Assembly (NCBI GenBank): GCA_947629785.1
Contig: CANRFB010000005.1
Coordinates: 21,644-85,643, forward strand
Direction: 5' to 3'
Length of the DNA stretch: 64,000 bases
DNA from: an uncultured Clostridia bacterium
GTDB taxonomy: Bacteria; Bacillota; Clostridia; Oscillospirales; Ruminococcaceae
In this document: positions 42,695 through 51,382 of the stretch, piece by piece
Layout of the letters: each line of letters starts with the position of its first letter
Numbering within the stretch: position 1 is the stretch's first letter
Translations under genes and position numbers: made by a program
The notes under the pieces: model-generated
Databases searched by the model: none
What the model was told of the DNA's origin: nothing
Seen by the model: only the letters and a program-made list of their open reading frames with translations

Positions 42695-43786
42695 ATGTCC
42701 TCATTCTGGAATCACAACATTACCGTATCTATTTTCGGCGAATCCCACGGTCCTGCCATAGGCGTGGTGCTTGATAAACTCCCCTCGGGTGAATATATCG
42801 ACGCGGAGGAACTGCGCAACTTCATGGCAAGACGCGCCCCAAAAAAGGACGGCACTTCCACACCAAGGCGTGAATCGGATATGCCGAATATCCTGTCGGG
42901 AATTTACAACAATTACACAACGGGAACTCCTCTGGCGGCGTTTATCAACAACACCGACACCCATTCTCAGGACTACAGCAATATTTCCAAGCTTGCCCGC
43001 CCCGGTCATGCGGACTACACGGGCGCGCTCCGCTACAAAGGTTTCAACGACGTGCGGGGCGGCGGACATTTTTCGGGCAGGCTTACTGCGCCGCTTTGCT
43101 TTGCAGGCGCGATATGCGGTCAGATACTGGAACGCCGCGGAATTTACACGGGCGCGCACATTCTCCGTATCCACAATATAAAGGACACGGCGTTCGACCC
43201 CTGCGGAATTTCCAGAGAAGATATTATTTCGCTAAGGCATAAGAGTTTTCCCGTTCTCAACGACAGGAAAGGCACTTCCATGAAAAACGATATTGCCAAA
43301 GCCCGCGAAGCGCAGGACAGCGTAGGCGGAATAGTGGAGTGCATGGTTACCAACGTTCCTGCGGGAATAGGTTCGCCTATCTTCGAGGGACTGGAAAACA
43401 GCATCGCGCAGCTTGTGTTCGGAATCCCCGCAGTCAAGGGAATAGAGTTCGGCGCGGGTTTTCAGGCTGCCGAAATGCTTGGAAGTCAGAACAACGACGA
43501 ATTCTACGTTGACAAAAGAGGTCATGTACTTACAAAGACAAACAACCACGGCGGCATACTTGGCGGGATTTCTTCGGGAATGCCCATAGTTTTCCGCGTG
43601 GCGTTCAAGCCCACGCCGTCAATTGCAAAGGAACAGGCAACGGTGGACCTTTCCTCTCTTAAAAACGAGACTCTGAAAATAAAGGGCAGACACGATCCCT
43701 GCGTTGTTCCGAGAGCCGTTCCCTGCGTGGAAGCGGCGGCAAATCTGGCTATACTTTCGCATATGCTTTCCTATCCGAACTTCTGA
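42695..43786 (+). CDS. aroC: Chorismate synthase
   Basis: AroC forms chorismate from EPSP using reduced FMN. The 363-residue product opens with the signature FGESHGPAIGVVLD and contains RPGHADYTGALRYKGFNDVRGGGHFSGR and GRHDPCVVPRAVP, all family markers. AAAGGAG lies upstream of the ATG. It closes the four-gene shikimate set; its product feeds the TrpE reaction of the operon at 51-58 kb. Confidence 0.97.
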   Translation: MSSFWNHNITVSIFGESHGPAIGVVLDKLPSGEYIDAEELRNFMARRAPKKDGTSTPRRESDMPNILSGIYNNYTTGTPLAAFINNTDTHSQDYSNISKLARPGHADYTGALRYKGFNDVRGGGHFSGRLTAPLCFAGAICGQILERRGIYTGAHILRIHNIKDTAFDPCGISREDIISLRHKSFPVLNDRKGTSMKNDIAKAREAQDSVGGIVECMVTNVPAGIGSPIFEGLENSIAQLVFGIPAVKGIEFGAGFQAAEMLGSQNNDEFYVDKRGHVLTKTNNHGGILGGISSGMPIVFRVAFKPTPSIAKEQATVDLSSLKNETLKIKGRHDPCVVPRAVPCVEAAANLAILSHMLSYPNF

Positions 43787-43809
43787 AATACCTGAACGGA
43801 GGGATATTT

Positions 43810-44523
43810 ATGGCTTCACTGAAACGCGAGGAAGAATTCCGCATAAATCATCAGAAGTACAAAGACCTGATGAAGCATTTCCATGCGGCTTTCTGGCTTG
43901 CAATAGTGCCGTCGGCGGGGGTACTTGTTCCGCTGCTGATATACTATTTTATAAGGACGCTTGCAATGCTTGCGGGCGGAAGTGCGTTCATGGGGCAGAT
44001 AATAATGAATTACGCTAAAGATTCGGACGAAAGATCCCCTTTGTCATTTACTATCCCGTATCTTTACGTCGGCTTTCTTGCCGTTATAAGTATAGCGACC
44101 TTTGCGGCTTTCTATTTCAAACTCCGCAAACCGCACAAATTCCTGTTCTGCGTATATCTTGCGGGAGCGATATACGGGCTTATCGGTCTTTTCAGAGGAA
44201 CGGCAGGAGTTCTTACGGGGCTGTATCTTATAATTTACGGCATTTACGGAATGTGGCTTCAAGACTATATACTGCGGCTTCACAAGGAACTGGACGAACT
44301 TTCCCTGAAAGAGGGTTTCCCCGATTTCATAGCGGTCATAAACGAACCCCGTCCCATGGCAAACACCAGCGGACTTTATTACAGCCACAGCGAATTTCTT
44401 AAACGTCAGCAGAAAGAGAAAAAAGAAAACGGCGAAAACCCGCCGCAGAGTTTTGAAATGGAAGAACTTACCGCGGAGACTCAGCTTCCCAAAAGCAAGC
44501 GCAAAATCGACAGCATGATGTGA
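43810..44523 (+). CDS. Four-segment membrane protein of unknown function
   Basis: The 237-residue product has a charged start (KREEEFRINHQKYKDL), four membrane segments (around residues 30-55, 78-100, 112-130 and 136-158) and a charged cytoplasmic tail with basic and acidic runs (KRQQKEKKENGE). No family is recognised. The ATG follows GGAGG. It sits 23 bases after aroC and its end is followed by the DUF4364 gene, so it is probably the penultimate gene of the transcript. Confidence 0.7.
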   Translation: MASLKREEEFRINHQKYKDLMKHFHAAFWLAIVPSAGVLVPLLIYYFIRTLAMLAGGSAFMGQIIMNYAKDSDERSPLSFTIPYLYVGFLAVISIATFAAFYFKLRKPHKFLFCVYLAGAIYGLIGLFRGTAGVLTGLYLIIYGIYGMWLQDYILRLHKELDELSLKEGFPDFIAVINEPRPMANTSGLYYSHSEFLKRQQKEKKENGENPPQSFEMEELTAETQLPKSKRKIDSMM

Positions 44524-44540
44524 CGCGAACGGAGGAAATT

Positions 44541-45107
44541 ATGAACGATATTGGCGCGGCGGAAATAAATTCCGTCCATGATACAAAAGTCCTGCTTTGC
44601 TATCTTTTAGAAAAGCTGGGCGAGCCCGTTGCGGAACCGCAGCTTTACGAAGCGGTGCGTGACAGCGAAGTAATAAACTATTTCAGCTATACCGAAGCGC
44701 TGGAAACGCTTCTTGAAAACAGATCCGTCAGGCGGGAAAACCGTGACGGGGAAACATACATTATTCTTGAAGAAAAAGGGCGGCACGGCGCGGATTATTT
44801 CAACGATACTATTCCCTACTATTTCCGCAAGCAGCTCCTGAAAGCCGCACTTTACTATTTTGCGCGGCTCAAACGCGAACGTGAGACCGACATTGAGATT
44901 ACCCCGAAAGAAAACGGTTTTGAGGTGAATTTCAGGATAAATGACGCGGATTTTGACCTTATGCGGCTGTCGCTTTACGCCCCCGACGAGGAACAGGCAA
45001 AGCTTATCCGCGAAAAGATACTCCTTGACCCTGCGGGTTTTTACAGCAAAGTGATAGGTTTCGCCCTTGAAAACGCAGAAGAAAAAATCGAGATACCAAA
45101 CGAATGA
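44541..45107 (+). CDS. DUF4364 winged-helix-like regulator
   Basis: The 188-residue product matches the DUF4364 pattern: DTKVLLCYLLEKLGEPV, LYEAVRDSEVINYFSYTEAL, TYIILEEKGRHGADYF, and ENGFEVNFRINDADFDLMRLSLYAP. These clostridial proteins resemble winged-helix transcription factors, with targets mostly unknown. The ATG at 44541 follows CGGAGG; the GTG at 44520 has no site. It is the last gene before a strong terminator. Confidence 0.85.
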   Translation: MNDIGAAEINSVHDTKVLLCYLLEKLGEPVAEPQLYEAVRDSEVINYFSYTEALETLLENRSVRRENRDGETYIILEEKGRHGADYFNDTIPYYFRKQLLKAALYYFARLKRERETDIEITPKENGFEVNFRINDADFDLMRLSLYAPDEEQAKLIREKILLDPAGFYSKVIGFALENAEEKIEIPNE

Positions 45108-45131
45108 TCCCTCCGGAAATTCCGGAGGGAT
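45107..45131. terminator. Terminator at the end of the aro transcript
   Basis: A perfect 12-base-pair stem, ATCCCTCCGGAA/TTCCGGAGGGAT, with a one-base centre and a following TTTCAAT. It begins at the last base of the DUF4364 stop codon. Confidence 0.8.
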
Positions 45132-45167
45132 TTCAATCTGCTGAACAAACATATTTATTTTAAGTTT

Positions 45168-45450
45168 GTTTTGAAACAGTCCACCGGACTGTTTCAAAAG
45201 GCAAAAAGATAAATAACTTGCTTATTTCAAGGGGGCGCCCTCTACGTAGGGCAGCCCCCTCTTGCCGCCTTTGGCGGAAACGACGCTTGCGTCGTTTTAT
45301 TCACACCCTTGCGGAGCTTTTAACGTATAGGGGAATTTCGCGCTCCTGCGAAAAACGAACTGCGTTCGTTTAGGCGACAAGGGGCTTAGACGAATGCTTC
45401 GCATTCGTTTTTCCCTTAGACCCCACCAGCGCGGCTGCGCTGGACCAGCT
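45168..45450. repeat. Array of six to seven consecutive palindromes
   Basis: Non-coding stretch between converging genes. Successive hairpins: TTTTGAAACAGTCC/GGACTGTTTCAAAA (near 45169-45200), AGGGGGCGCCC.../GGGCAGCCCCCT, GCCGCC/GGCGG, ACGACGC/GCGTCGT, AACGAA/TTCGTT, GACGAATGC/GCATTCGT, and CCAGCGC/GCGCTGG. They resemble a set of dispersed palindromic units joined together. I see no gene in 45132-45509. Confidence 0.8.
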
Positions 45451-45509
45451 TTTCGGGTTAAGTTTTGTTTTTCTATATTTAGTTTGTCCGCGTATATTTT
45501 TAATTGTAT

Positions 45510-48269
45510 TCAGTTTCTGCGCAGCATCTGGAATATTACCAGCACCGTGGTGAAAACCAGATTGTATACCACCAGCATGGACGCCGAAAGTTCCTGAAAA
45601 CTGCTTAGTATCACCATTACAAGGCATATTAATATTCCCAGAAGTATGGACACCGCCTGAATGCCTATTCCCACGCCGATAGTTCCGCGCATATGTATGC
45701 AGCTTAGTATCAGTGAGGACATGGCGGAGAATTTTCCCGAACAAGCCAGCGTTGCCCGCTGTTTTACCTGATATGCCGTTACCTCGTTGAACTGTTCGTG
45801 TACCCTGAACGGAACAAGTTTCAGATGTTCGGGAGAAACGTCAAACATTTCCGACAAACGGTTTATCGAAACCAATGAATCCACCGAACGCACCATTACA
45901 TACACGCCGTTTTTCTGAAGTTCCCGCAGAGAACGGCGTATTTCCATTGTGGGAATGATTTCCACAAGGAACATTGCCGAAAGTTCTCCCGAAATGGAAA
46001 GGTAGACCGCGTACCTGCCGCTGTCGGTGTATTCCTTTTCCTTGGCGGCGGAGGGCATTCCGTCAATGCTGTGATTTACCATAAGTTCGCGGTTTCCAAG
46101 AAGCACACGCTTGTTGTTTATCCAGCCGCAAAGTCCCATGGAATCCTCAAATATATAGCTTTCCACGGGGTTGAGAAGTTCGGTCTTGCCCGCGATTATA
46201 TCGTAAAACATATTTTTAAGGATACTTCCCGCCTGTGTGGTAAGGCTTGCGGCTTCCACAATAGCCTCATCAATTCTTGTGTCGGAGAATACCTTTATCG
46301 CCGAAAGTTTAACGCTTCCCTGCGGGAAAAGCTGATTTGCGTCTATAAGCACGCTGTTTGTGTCGGCAAATTCGTCTATGCAGTCAAATCCCAGAATAAC
46401 GCCCTGATTTTCGGAATTTTTCTTTGCCGCCCTGTACATGGGAAGATTTACTATCAGCATTGTGGAAAATCCTGCGCATATGGCGGTCACACCCACAAAT
46501 ACCGAAATGCCTATATAGATCGAGGACGGACCGTGTTCCGTTCTGCCTATGAATCCCGCAATTACGCCTGTTATAACGGCTGCAATAAGCACTATGGGCG
46601 TGAATATCCTGCAAAAACGGTCGGTGCTGTCGCTTGCGTATGTGGTTTTCAGGAATTCGGAAAGGAATTCCGTTTTGCGCATTGAAGCAAGTTTCGGGAA
46701 ATCATTCAGCGCGCCTCTTGTGAAATTCTGCGCCGTTTCCTCGTCCGTTACGGGGAAAACTGCGTACTTGTCGCCGCTTTCCGAAACGAATCGGAAACTT
46801 TTCTGCGTCCTGCTCACTATGAAAAGCTTGCCTATGGTGTTGAATATCAGCGAAGCTATCGCCACGGGAATATACACATGAACAAGACTGCCGCGGACAA
46901 GATTGGTATTTGCGAACATTATCATTACCGAAGCGATGGAAGCCACCGCCGAGACCGCGCATAAACTGTCGCAGTCCGCCTTGAACGACACTATCTTTGA
47001 AAGCCCGCAGGATATTACCGTATAGCTCGAAAACGCCGCAAACAAGCCGATTATGGCATTTACAAAAAGGTATGTGTTGGTCTGCGTGCGCTTGTTGAGA
47101 AGTTCCATTATCGGCAGGGCTTTGGTATCGTTGGCAACGGCTATATAAAAACTCGCCGCAAAGCAAAGCACAAGCACCATCAGCCGCAGAATCAGACTGC
47201 CTTTCAATTGTGCAATATCGTGGGAAATGGACGGCGCGTCATCAAAGCTTTCAAAATCGTCAATGACTTTCGGCTGTTCGTCCTCCCCCGTTTCCTCGTC
47301 GGAAACATATTCTTCATCGCCCACAAGCACGAAATCCTTTATCTTCTTGCTTCTGCGTTCTTTGAGGGCATTCAGTTTCTCAATTTCGCTGCGCTCGTTG
47401 TCAATGGGGATATCCGCCGAAGTGTTTGGAATAATCTTATCCTCAAGGTCAAGGTCAATGTCTGAAATGGATTTTCTCTCGATAGGCGCAACGTGCTGAG
47501 TTCGCGAAATGCGTTCCCGCTTGGCTTTCATCATGCCGTCCAAAAGCTCGGTATTTCCCGAAATGCCCTCGTCCTCGTCCTTGGGAATGAGCCGCGTAAA
47601 GAAGTCGGTAATACCTTTGTGCATGGTATGGCTTTCTTTCTTGGAAACGATACTTTCCTTTTCGGAATACTCGTTAAGAATGTCATCAAGGTTCGTTTCG
47701 GCAATAGCGGAATATTTCTCAAATGGGTCCTCCGCCTTTGCCGCGGAATTATCCGCGCCCGCGCTCTGAATAGGCGGTTCGGGCTCTCTGGGAACGGAAA
47801 CAGCGGGCTGCTTGCTTTCCTTTTTCCCGAAAATGGAGCGTATTCCCTGTTTTATATCTTTCCTGACTTCCTCGGAACTGCGTTCTTCCTTGTCGCCGTA
47901 AAGGTTCGGCTGGTCAAATTTTTCCGAGAATGACCTTTCGGGCTTGGGTTCTGGAACATACGGTTCTGTAGGCGCGTGTTCCTTTACCTCGTTAAAGGCT
48001 TGGGAAAGCCTTTCGTATTTCTTTTCAAAATCGTCGCTTGGTTTCTGAGAGAATTTTCCCTGCGGCTTCATGCCGATGTCCTCGGAAACGTTATTGACGC
48101 GGTTGAAAATATCGGTGTTGTGCAGAGTCACCTTTTCCGCGGTATCGTCCTTTTCCGCAGGCTTATCATAACTGCCGATAATATCGTCAATATCAATGTC
48201 ATTACCCGAACCGCCGTCCGCGGAATATTCGTTTAAAATATCGTCAAGTGAATATTTGCCGTCAGCCAA
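45510..48269 (-). CDS. P1-type ATPase-like pseudoenzyme with long disordered N-terminus
   Basis: The 919-residue protein has a 355-residue charged cytoplasmic N-terminus, then eight predicted membrane segments arranged as in heavy-metal P-type ATPases (four, a short loop, two, a 260-residue loop, two). The large loop has the right landmarks in order: RAAKK after the sixth segment, VLIDANQLFPQG at 641-651 where DKTGTLT should be, NNKRVLLGNRELM (matching the nucleotide-domain GKxVxVGN), and a degenerate hinge (VYVMVRSVD for MLTGD). The CPC metal motif is replaced by V-N-L-P. The Asp remains but Lys-Thr-Gly-Thr is lost, so ATP-driven transport is unlikely. The nonapeptide LDDILNEYS occurs at residues 8-16 and 194-202. 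TTG start, eight bases from AAGGAG, 20 bases after rlmB. Confidence 0.75.
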   Translation of the reverse strand: MADGKYSLDDILNEYSADGGSGNDIDIDDIIGSYDKPAEKDDTAEKVTLHNTDIFNRVNNVSEDIGMKPQGKFSQKPSDDFEKKYERLSQAFNEVKEHAPTEPYVPEPKPERSFSEKFDQPNLYGDKEERSSEEVRKDIKQGIRSIFGKKESKQPAVSVPREPEPPIQSAGADNSAAKAEDPFEKYSAIAETNLDDILNEYSEKESIVSKKESHTMHKGITDFFTRLIPKDEDEGISGNTELLDGMMKAKRERISRTQHVAPIERKSISDIDLDLEDKIIPNTSADIPIDNERSEIEKLNALKERRSKKIKDFVLVGDEEYVSDEETGEDEQPKVIDDFESFDDAPSISHDIAQLKGSLILRLMVLVLCFAASFYIAVANDTKALPIMELLNKRTQTNTYLFVNAIIGLFAAFSSYTVISCGLSKIVSFKADCDSLCAVSAVASIASVMIMFANTNLVRGSLVHVYIPVAIASLIFNTIGKLFIVSRTQKSFRFVSESGDKYAVFPVTDEETAQNFTRGALNDFPKLASMRKTEFLSEFLKTTYASDSTDRFCRIFTPIVLIAAVITGVIAGFIGRTEHGPSSIYIGISVFVGVTAICAGFSTMLIVNLPMYRAAKKNSENQGVILGFDCIDEFADTNSVLIDANQLFPQGSVKLSAIKVFSDTRIDEAIVEAASLTTQAGSILKNMFYDIIAGKTELLNPVESYIFEDSMGLCGWINNKRVLLGNRELMVNHSIDGMPSAAKEKEYTDSGRYAVYLSISGELSAMFLVEIIPTMEIRRSLRELQKNGVYVMVRSVDSLVSINRLSEMFDVSPEHLKLVPFRVHEQFNEVTAYQVKQRATLACSGKFSAMSSLILSCIHMRGTIGVGIGIQAVSILLGILICLVMVILSSFQELSASMLVVYNLVFTTVLVIFQMLRRN

Positions 48270-48289
48270 ATCGAACTCTCCTTTCCGAA

Positions 48290-49081
48290 TTATTTGTGCG
48301 AATTGCGCTGCCGCACCGTTTCATACATGAAAATTCCCGCCGCCACCGAAGCGTTAAGGGAGTTTATCTTCCCGAACATGGGGAGACTGAGCAGAAAATC
48401 GCATTTTTCCCGAACGAGTCTGCCCATTCCGAAGCCCTCCGAACCTATTACCAGTCCAACAGCCCCTGTCATGTCGGCTTTTGTGTAATCCTCGCCCGAA
48501 GCGTCCGTGCCGTATATCCAGACGCCGTTTTCCTTTAATAGATCTATCGCCGCGGGGATATTTGCCACCCGCGCCGCGGGCAGCCGGCTTGCCGCCCCTG
48601 CGGAAGTCTTGAACACCGTTTCGTTAAGCGCTGCGCTGCGGCGTTTGGGAATAATTATCCCGTCCGCGCCTGCCGCTTCCGCCGTTCTGATTATCGCACC
48701 CAGATTATGGGGGTCTTCTATCTCGTCACAAATTATTATAAACGGCTTTGTTCCTTTCTTTTGGGAAACCGCCAGTAAATCTTCAACAGTAACATATTCC
48801 GCGCAAGCGCCGCTTGCGGCAACTCCCTGATGCGCCGCGCCGCCGCACATTTCGGAAAGCTTGCTGTCGGTGACCTGTTTCACCACAACGCCCTGTTCCT
48901 TAGCCATCCGGCAGATAAGCCCGAGGCTTCCGCCGCTGCCGCTGACATAAACGGCATTGAGGCTTTTCCCTGCTTTCAGGGCTTCAATAACGGGATTCCT
49001 GCCGAATATCAGGGAAATTTCCTGCGTTTCCGCCTTGCTTTCCCCAAGCGGCTCGCGGGCTTTTTTATTATAATAAGGCAT
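48290..49081 (-). CDS. rlmB: 23S rRNA 2'-O-ribose methyltransferase, TrmH/RlmB family
   Basis: This SPOUT-family enzyme methylates a guanosine ribose in 23S rRNA (position 2251 in E. coli numbering for RlmB). The 263-residue product has the N-terminal substrate-binding domain (FGRNPVIEALKAGKSLNAVY) and the knot motifs: DEIEDPHNLGAIIRTAEAAG, LVIGSEGFGMGRLVREKCD and LPMFGKINSLNASVAAGI. The length is slightly over the E. coli enzyme. It leads a two-gene transcript with the pseudo-ATPase. Confidence 0.94.
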   Translation of the reverse strand: MPYYNKKAREPLGESKAETQEISLIFGRNPVIEALKAGKSLNAVYVSGSGGSLGLICRMAKEQGVVVKQVTDSKLSEMCGGAAHQGVAASGACAEYVTVEDLLAVSQKKGTKPFIIICDEIEDPHNLGAIIRTAEAAGADGIIIPKRRSAALNETVFKTSAGAASRLPAARVANIPAAIDLLKENGVWIYGTDASGEDYTKADMTGAVGLVIGSEGFGMGRLVREKCDFLLSLPMFGKINSLNASVAAGIFMYETVRQRNSHK

Positions 49082-49116
49082 ACATACCTCCGAAAATCAT
49101 AAACATACTTAAATTA

Positions 49117-49145
49117 ATTATACCACATTACAAAGCAAAACACAA
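49117..49145 (-). promoter_or_regulatory. Promoter of rlmB
   Basis: Minus strand: TTGTGT (49145-49140), 17 bases, TATAAT (49122-49117), with TGTGG directly before the -10. Confidence 0.7.
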
Positions 49146-49287
49146 TATTTTTGCAAAATTTTTGTGAAAAATTATTTAGGCAACACCGCGGTTTTGGCGA
49201 AAATAGACAGGGCAATTCAACGAGTAAATAAATTATAAATTTAAATTTGGATTAAACAGTATAAATTTTATTATTTATTCGACGTGT

Positions 49288-49913
49288 GAGGGGCAAAACC
49301 AAAAGGGAAGGGGGAAAACCAACGAAACGGTAGGAACGCGGTGTGTTTCTTCCCTTTATAGTTTTTCCCCAGCCAACGCTTGCGTTGGCTTTCACGCATC
49401 CCCTTTTCCTTAATCTCAACCCCCTTCGCCCAAGCTCGTAAGGGTTTAAATATAATCAAAGTATCATAAATTTAATACCCTACTTTGCAAACTTTGCATT
49501 TTTTCTTGAACTTTCATCTATAGAATGAACTATAATAAGTTTTGTACGCAACGCGCGTAAGACTTAGTAAAGTTTACTAAACGTATAAATTTTGACAGAT
49601 TTAACAAAGTCATACATTGAACTCAAAGTGTAAGCGCACTTTACAAACCCTGTTTTGATGGTTCAACTTTATATTTCAGAACGGACTATTCAAGTATTAT
49701 TCAGATAAACTCGCAAAGTCCTGTAAAGTTCAGCAAAAATTATATGCCGGATTTTTTAGGTTAGATTCTTGGTAGCTTGGGCGAAAGGGGATAGGTTTAA
49801 GGAGAGAGGGAGCAACGAGGGGGAGAACCTAAAAGGGAAGGGGGAAAGCCGCCGCGTCCCTATCAAGTTTTCGGTTTCCCCCTTCCCTTTTTGGTGCTTC
49901 CCCTCGTTTATAG
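49288..49913. repeat. Large inverted-repeat element with AT-rich centre
   Basis: The arms 49288-49437 and 49773-49913 are diverged inverted copies: both carry AAAAGGGAAGGGGGAAA, an ACGCGG segment, and TTCGCCCAAGCT at the inner ends. The centre of about 335 bases is AT-rich with small palindromes (TTAGTAAAGTTTACTAA near 49567). It encodes no protein that I accept. It fills most of the gap 49146-50032. Confidence 0.7.
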
Positions 49914-50032
49914 AATAACAAATAAAGTTATTTCTATATATAGCAAATTTCACGCTTTTATCATTTAAAAGCAATAAATTGTTAAATAATTTTTAACTCG
50001 TTGAATTACCATGCAAAAATATAAATCCCCCC

Positions 50033-50061
50033 TTGACAAAAGACCGATTTTGGTGTATACT
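50033..50061 (+). promoter_or_regulatory. Promoter of aroF copy 2
   Basis: TTGACA at 50033-50038, 17 bases, TATACT at 50056-50061. An upstream coding extension across it is therefore rejected. Confidence 0.85.
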
Positions 50062-50116
50062 TTATCAAGTAAAAGCTTTAAATCTTAAAATCAATAAAGT
50101 GAAAGGAAAATCCAAA

Positions 50117-51130
50117 ATGATTCTTGTTTTAAAATCCAATCCTGAAAAGGAAAAGGTTGACAATCTTATTAAAATGCTCAATGACAAGGGGCTTGCTACC
50201 AATATAAGCGAGGGTTCAAGCCATACTGTAATAGGGCTTATAGGCGATACTTCCAGACTGCCCGTTGATCTGATCTCGGCAATTGATATTGTGGAAAGCG
50301 TTACCCGCATTTCCGAACCGTTCAAAGCCGCAAACAGGAAGATTCACCCCGAAAGCACTATTGTGAAAGTGACTGAAAATGTCAGCATAGGTGAGGGATT
50401 TTTCCACGTTATCGCGGGACCCTGTTCCGTTGAAAGCGAGGAACAGGTCATTGAAGTTGCCAAGGACGTCAAAGCAAGCGGCGCAACGCTTCTGCGCGGC
50501 GGCGCGTTCAAGCCGAGAACGTCGCCCTACGCGTTCCAAGGACTTCATGCCGACGGTCTGAAACTGCTTCTCGAAGCCAAGAAAGCCACGGGTCTGCCCG
50601 TTGTTACCGAGATAATGAACGTCAACCACCTTGACCTTTTCGAGGACGTGGACGTCATTCAGGTAGGAGCGCGGAATATGCAGAATTTTGACCTGCTGAA
50701 AGAGCTGGGAAAATGCCGCAAGCCCATTCTGCTGAAACGCGGACTTGCCAACACCATGGAAGAATTCCTGATGAGCGCCGAATACATCATGGCGGGCGGA
50801 AACAGCAACGTTATTCTCTGCGAACGCGGTATCCGAACATTTGAAACAAAGACCCGCAACACCCTTGACCTGTCTGCCATTCCCATGCTGAAAAAACTGT
50901 CGCACCTGCCGATAATCGTAGACCCCAGCCACGCAACGGGAATTTCATGGATGGTTGAACCCATGTCCAAAGCCGCAGTAGCCGTAGGCGCGGACGGACT
51001 TATGATAGAAGTTCACAACGACCCGCCGAAAGCGCTTTGCGACGGCGCACAATCCCTTGACCCCAAACAGTTTGACTCGCTTATGAAAGAAATAAAGCGC
51101 AGAGTCGAATTCGAGGGCAAGCAAGGCTGA
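50117..51130 (+). CDS. aroF: DAHP synthase (type I-beta), copy 2
   Basis: This second DAHP synthase (337 residues) has the same layout as copy 1 at 39312: an N-terminal ferredoxin-like domain (MILVLKSNPEKEKVDNLIKM) and a barrel with GPCSVESEEQ, LRGGAFKPRTSPYAFQG, VILCERGIRTFE and DPSHATG. It has its own promoter and lies convergent to the trp operon, not in it. The two copies may respond to different aromatic amino acids through their N-terminal domains. Its last codons K-Q-G and stop fall in a dispersed repeat. Confidence 0.95.
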   Translation: MILVLKSNPEKEKVDNLIKMLNDKGLATNISEGSSHTVIGLIGDTSRLPVDLISAIDIVESVTRISEPFKAANRKIHPESTIVKVTENVSIGEGFFHVIAGPCSVESEEQVIEVAKDVKASGATLLRGGAFKPRTSPYAFQGLHADGLKLLLEAKKATGLPVVTEIMNVNHLDLFEDVDVIQVGARNMQNFDLLKELGKCRKPILLKRGLANTMEEFLMSAEYIMAGGNSNVILCERGIRTFETKTRNTLDLSAIPMLKKLSHLPIIVDPSHATGISWMVEPMSKAAVAVGADGLMIEVHNDPPKALCDGAQSLDPKQFDSLMKEIKRRVEFEGKQG

Positions 51131-51382
51131 ACCCTTTGAGAGTTGAGAGGCAGGCTGAGCCTGCACCCTTTCAGGCATTATTTTGCTTGAAACCGTATGT
51201 ACCTGCCGTGAGGTAAAGTAAAGCGTAATCTACAAACAAAATTCCCGTCCATATGCCATATGGGCGGGAATCGTTTTCTCCCTCCTTGGGGAGGGGAAAG
51301 GGGGTGGGGAATCTTAACTCTTAACTCTCAACTCTTAACACTATAAATTACGCATTACGAATTATGAAAGGCTCAGCCTGCT
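51119..51382. repeat. Dispersed palindromic repeat between aroF 2 and trpA
   Basis: Modules: CAAGGCTGA (aroF stop), GAGAGTTGAGAG, GCAGGCTGAGCCTGC, TTCAGGCATTATTTTG, CTGCCGTGAGGTAAAGTAAAG, hairpin ATTCCCGTCCATATG/CATATGGGCGGGAAT, TTAACTCTTAACTCTC, ATTACGCATTACGAATT, and at the far end GGCTCAGCCTGC, which holds the trpA stop on the minus strand. Confidence 0.85.

Noticed and set aside
50033..50116. N-terminal extension of aroF copy 2
   Set aside because: The extension starts on the TTGACA of the promoter and its residues do not match the family. ATG 50117 has a ribosome site.
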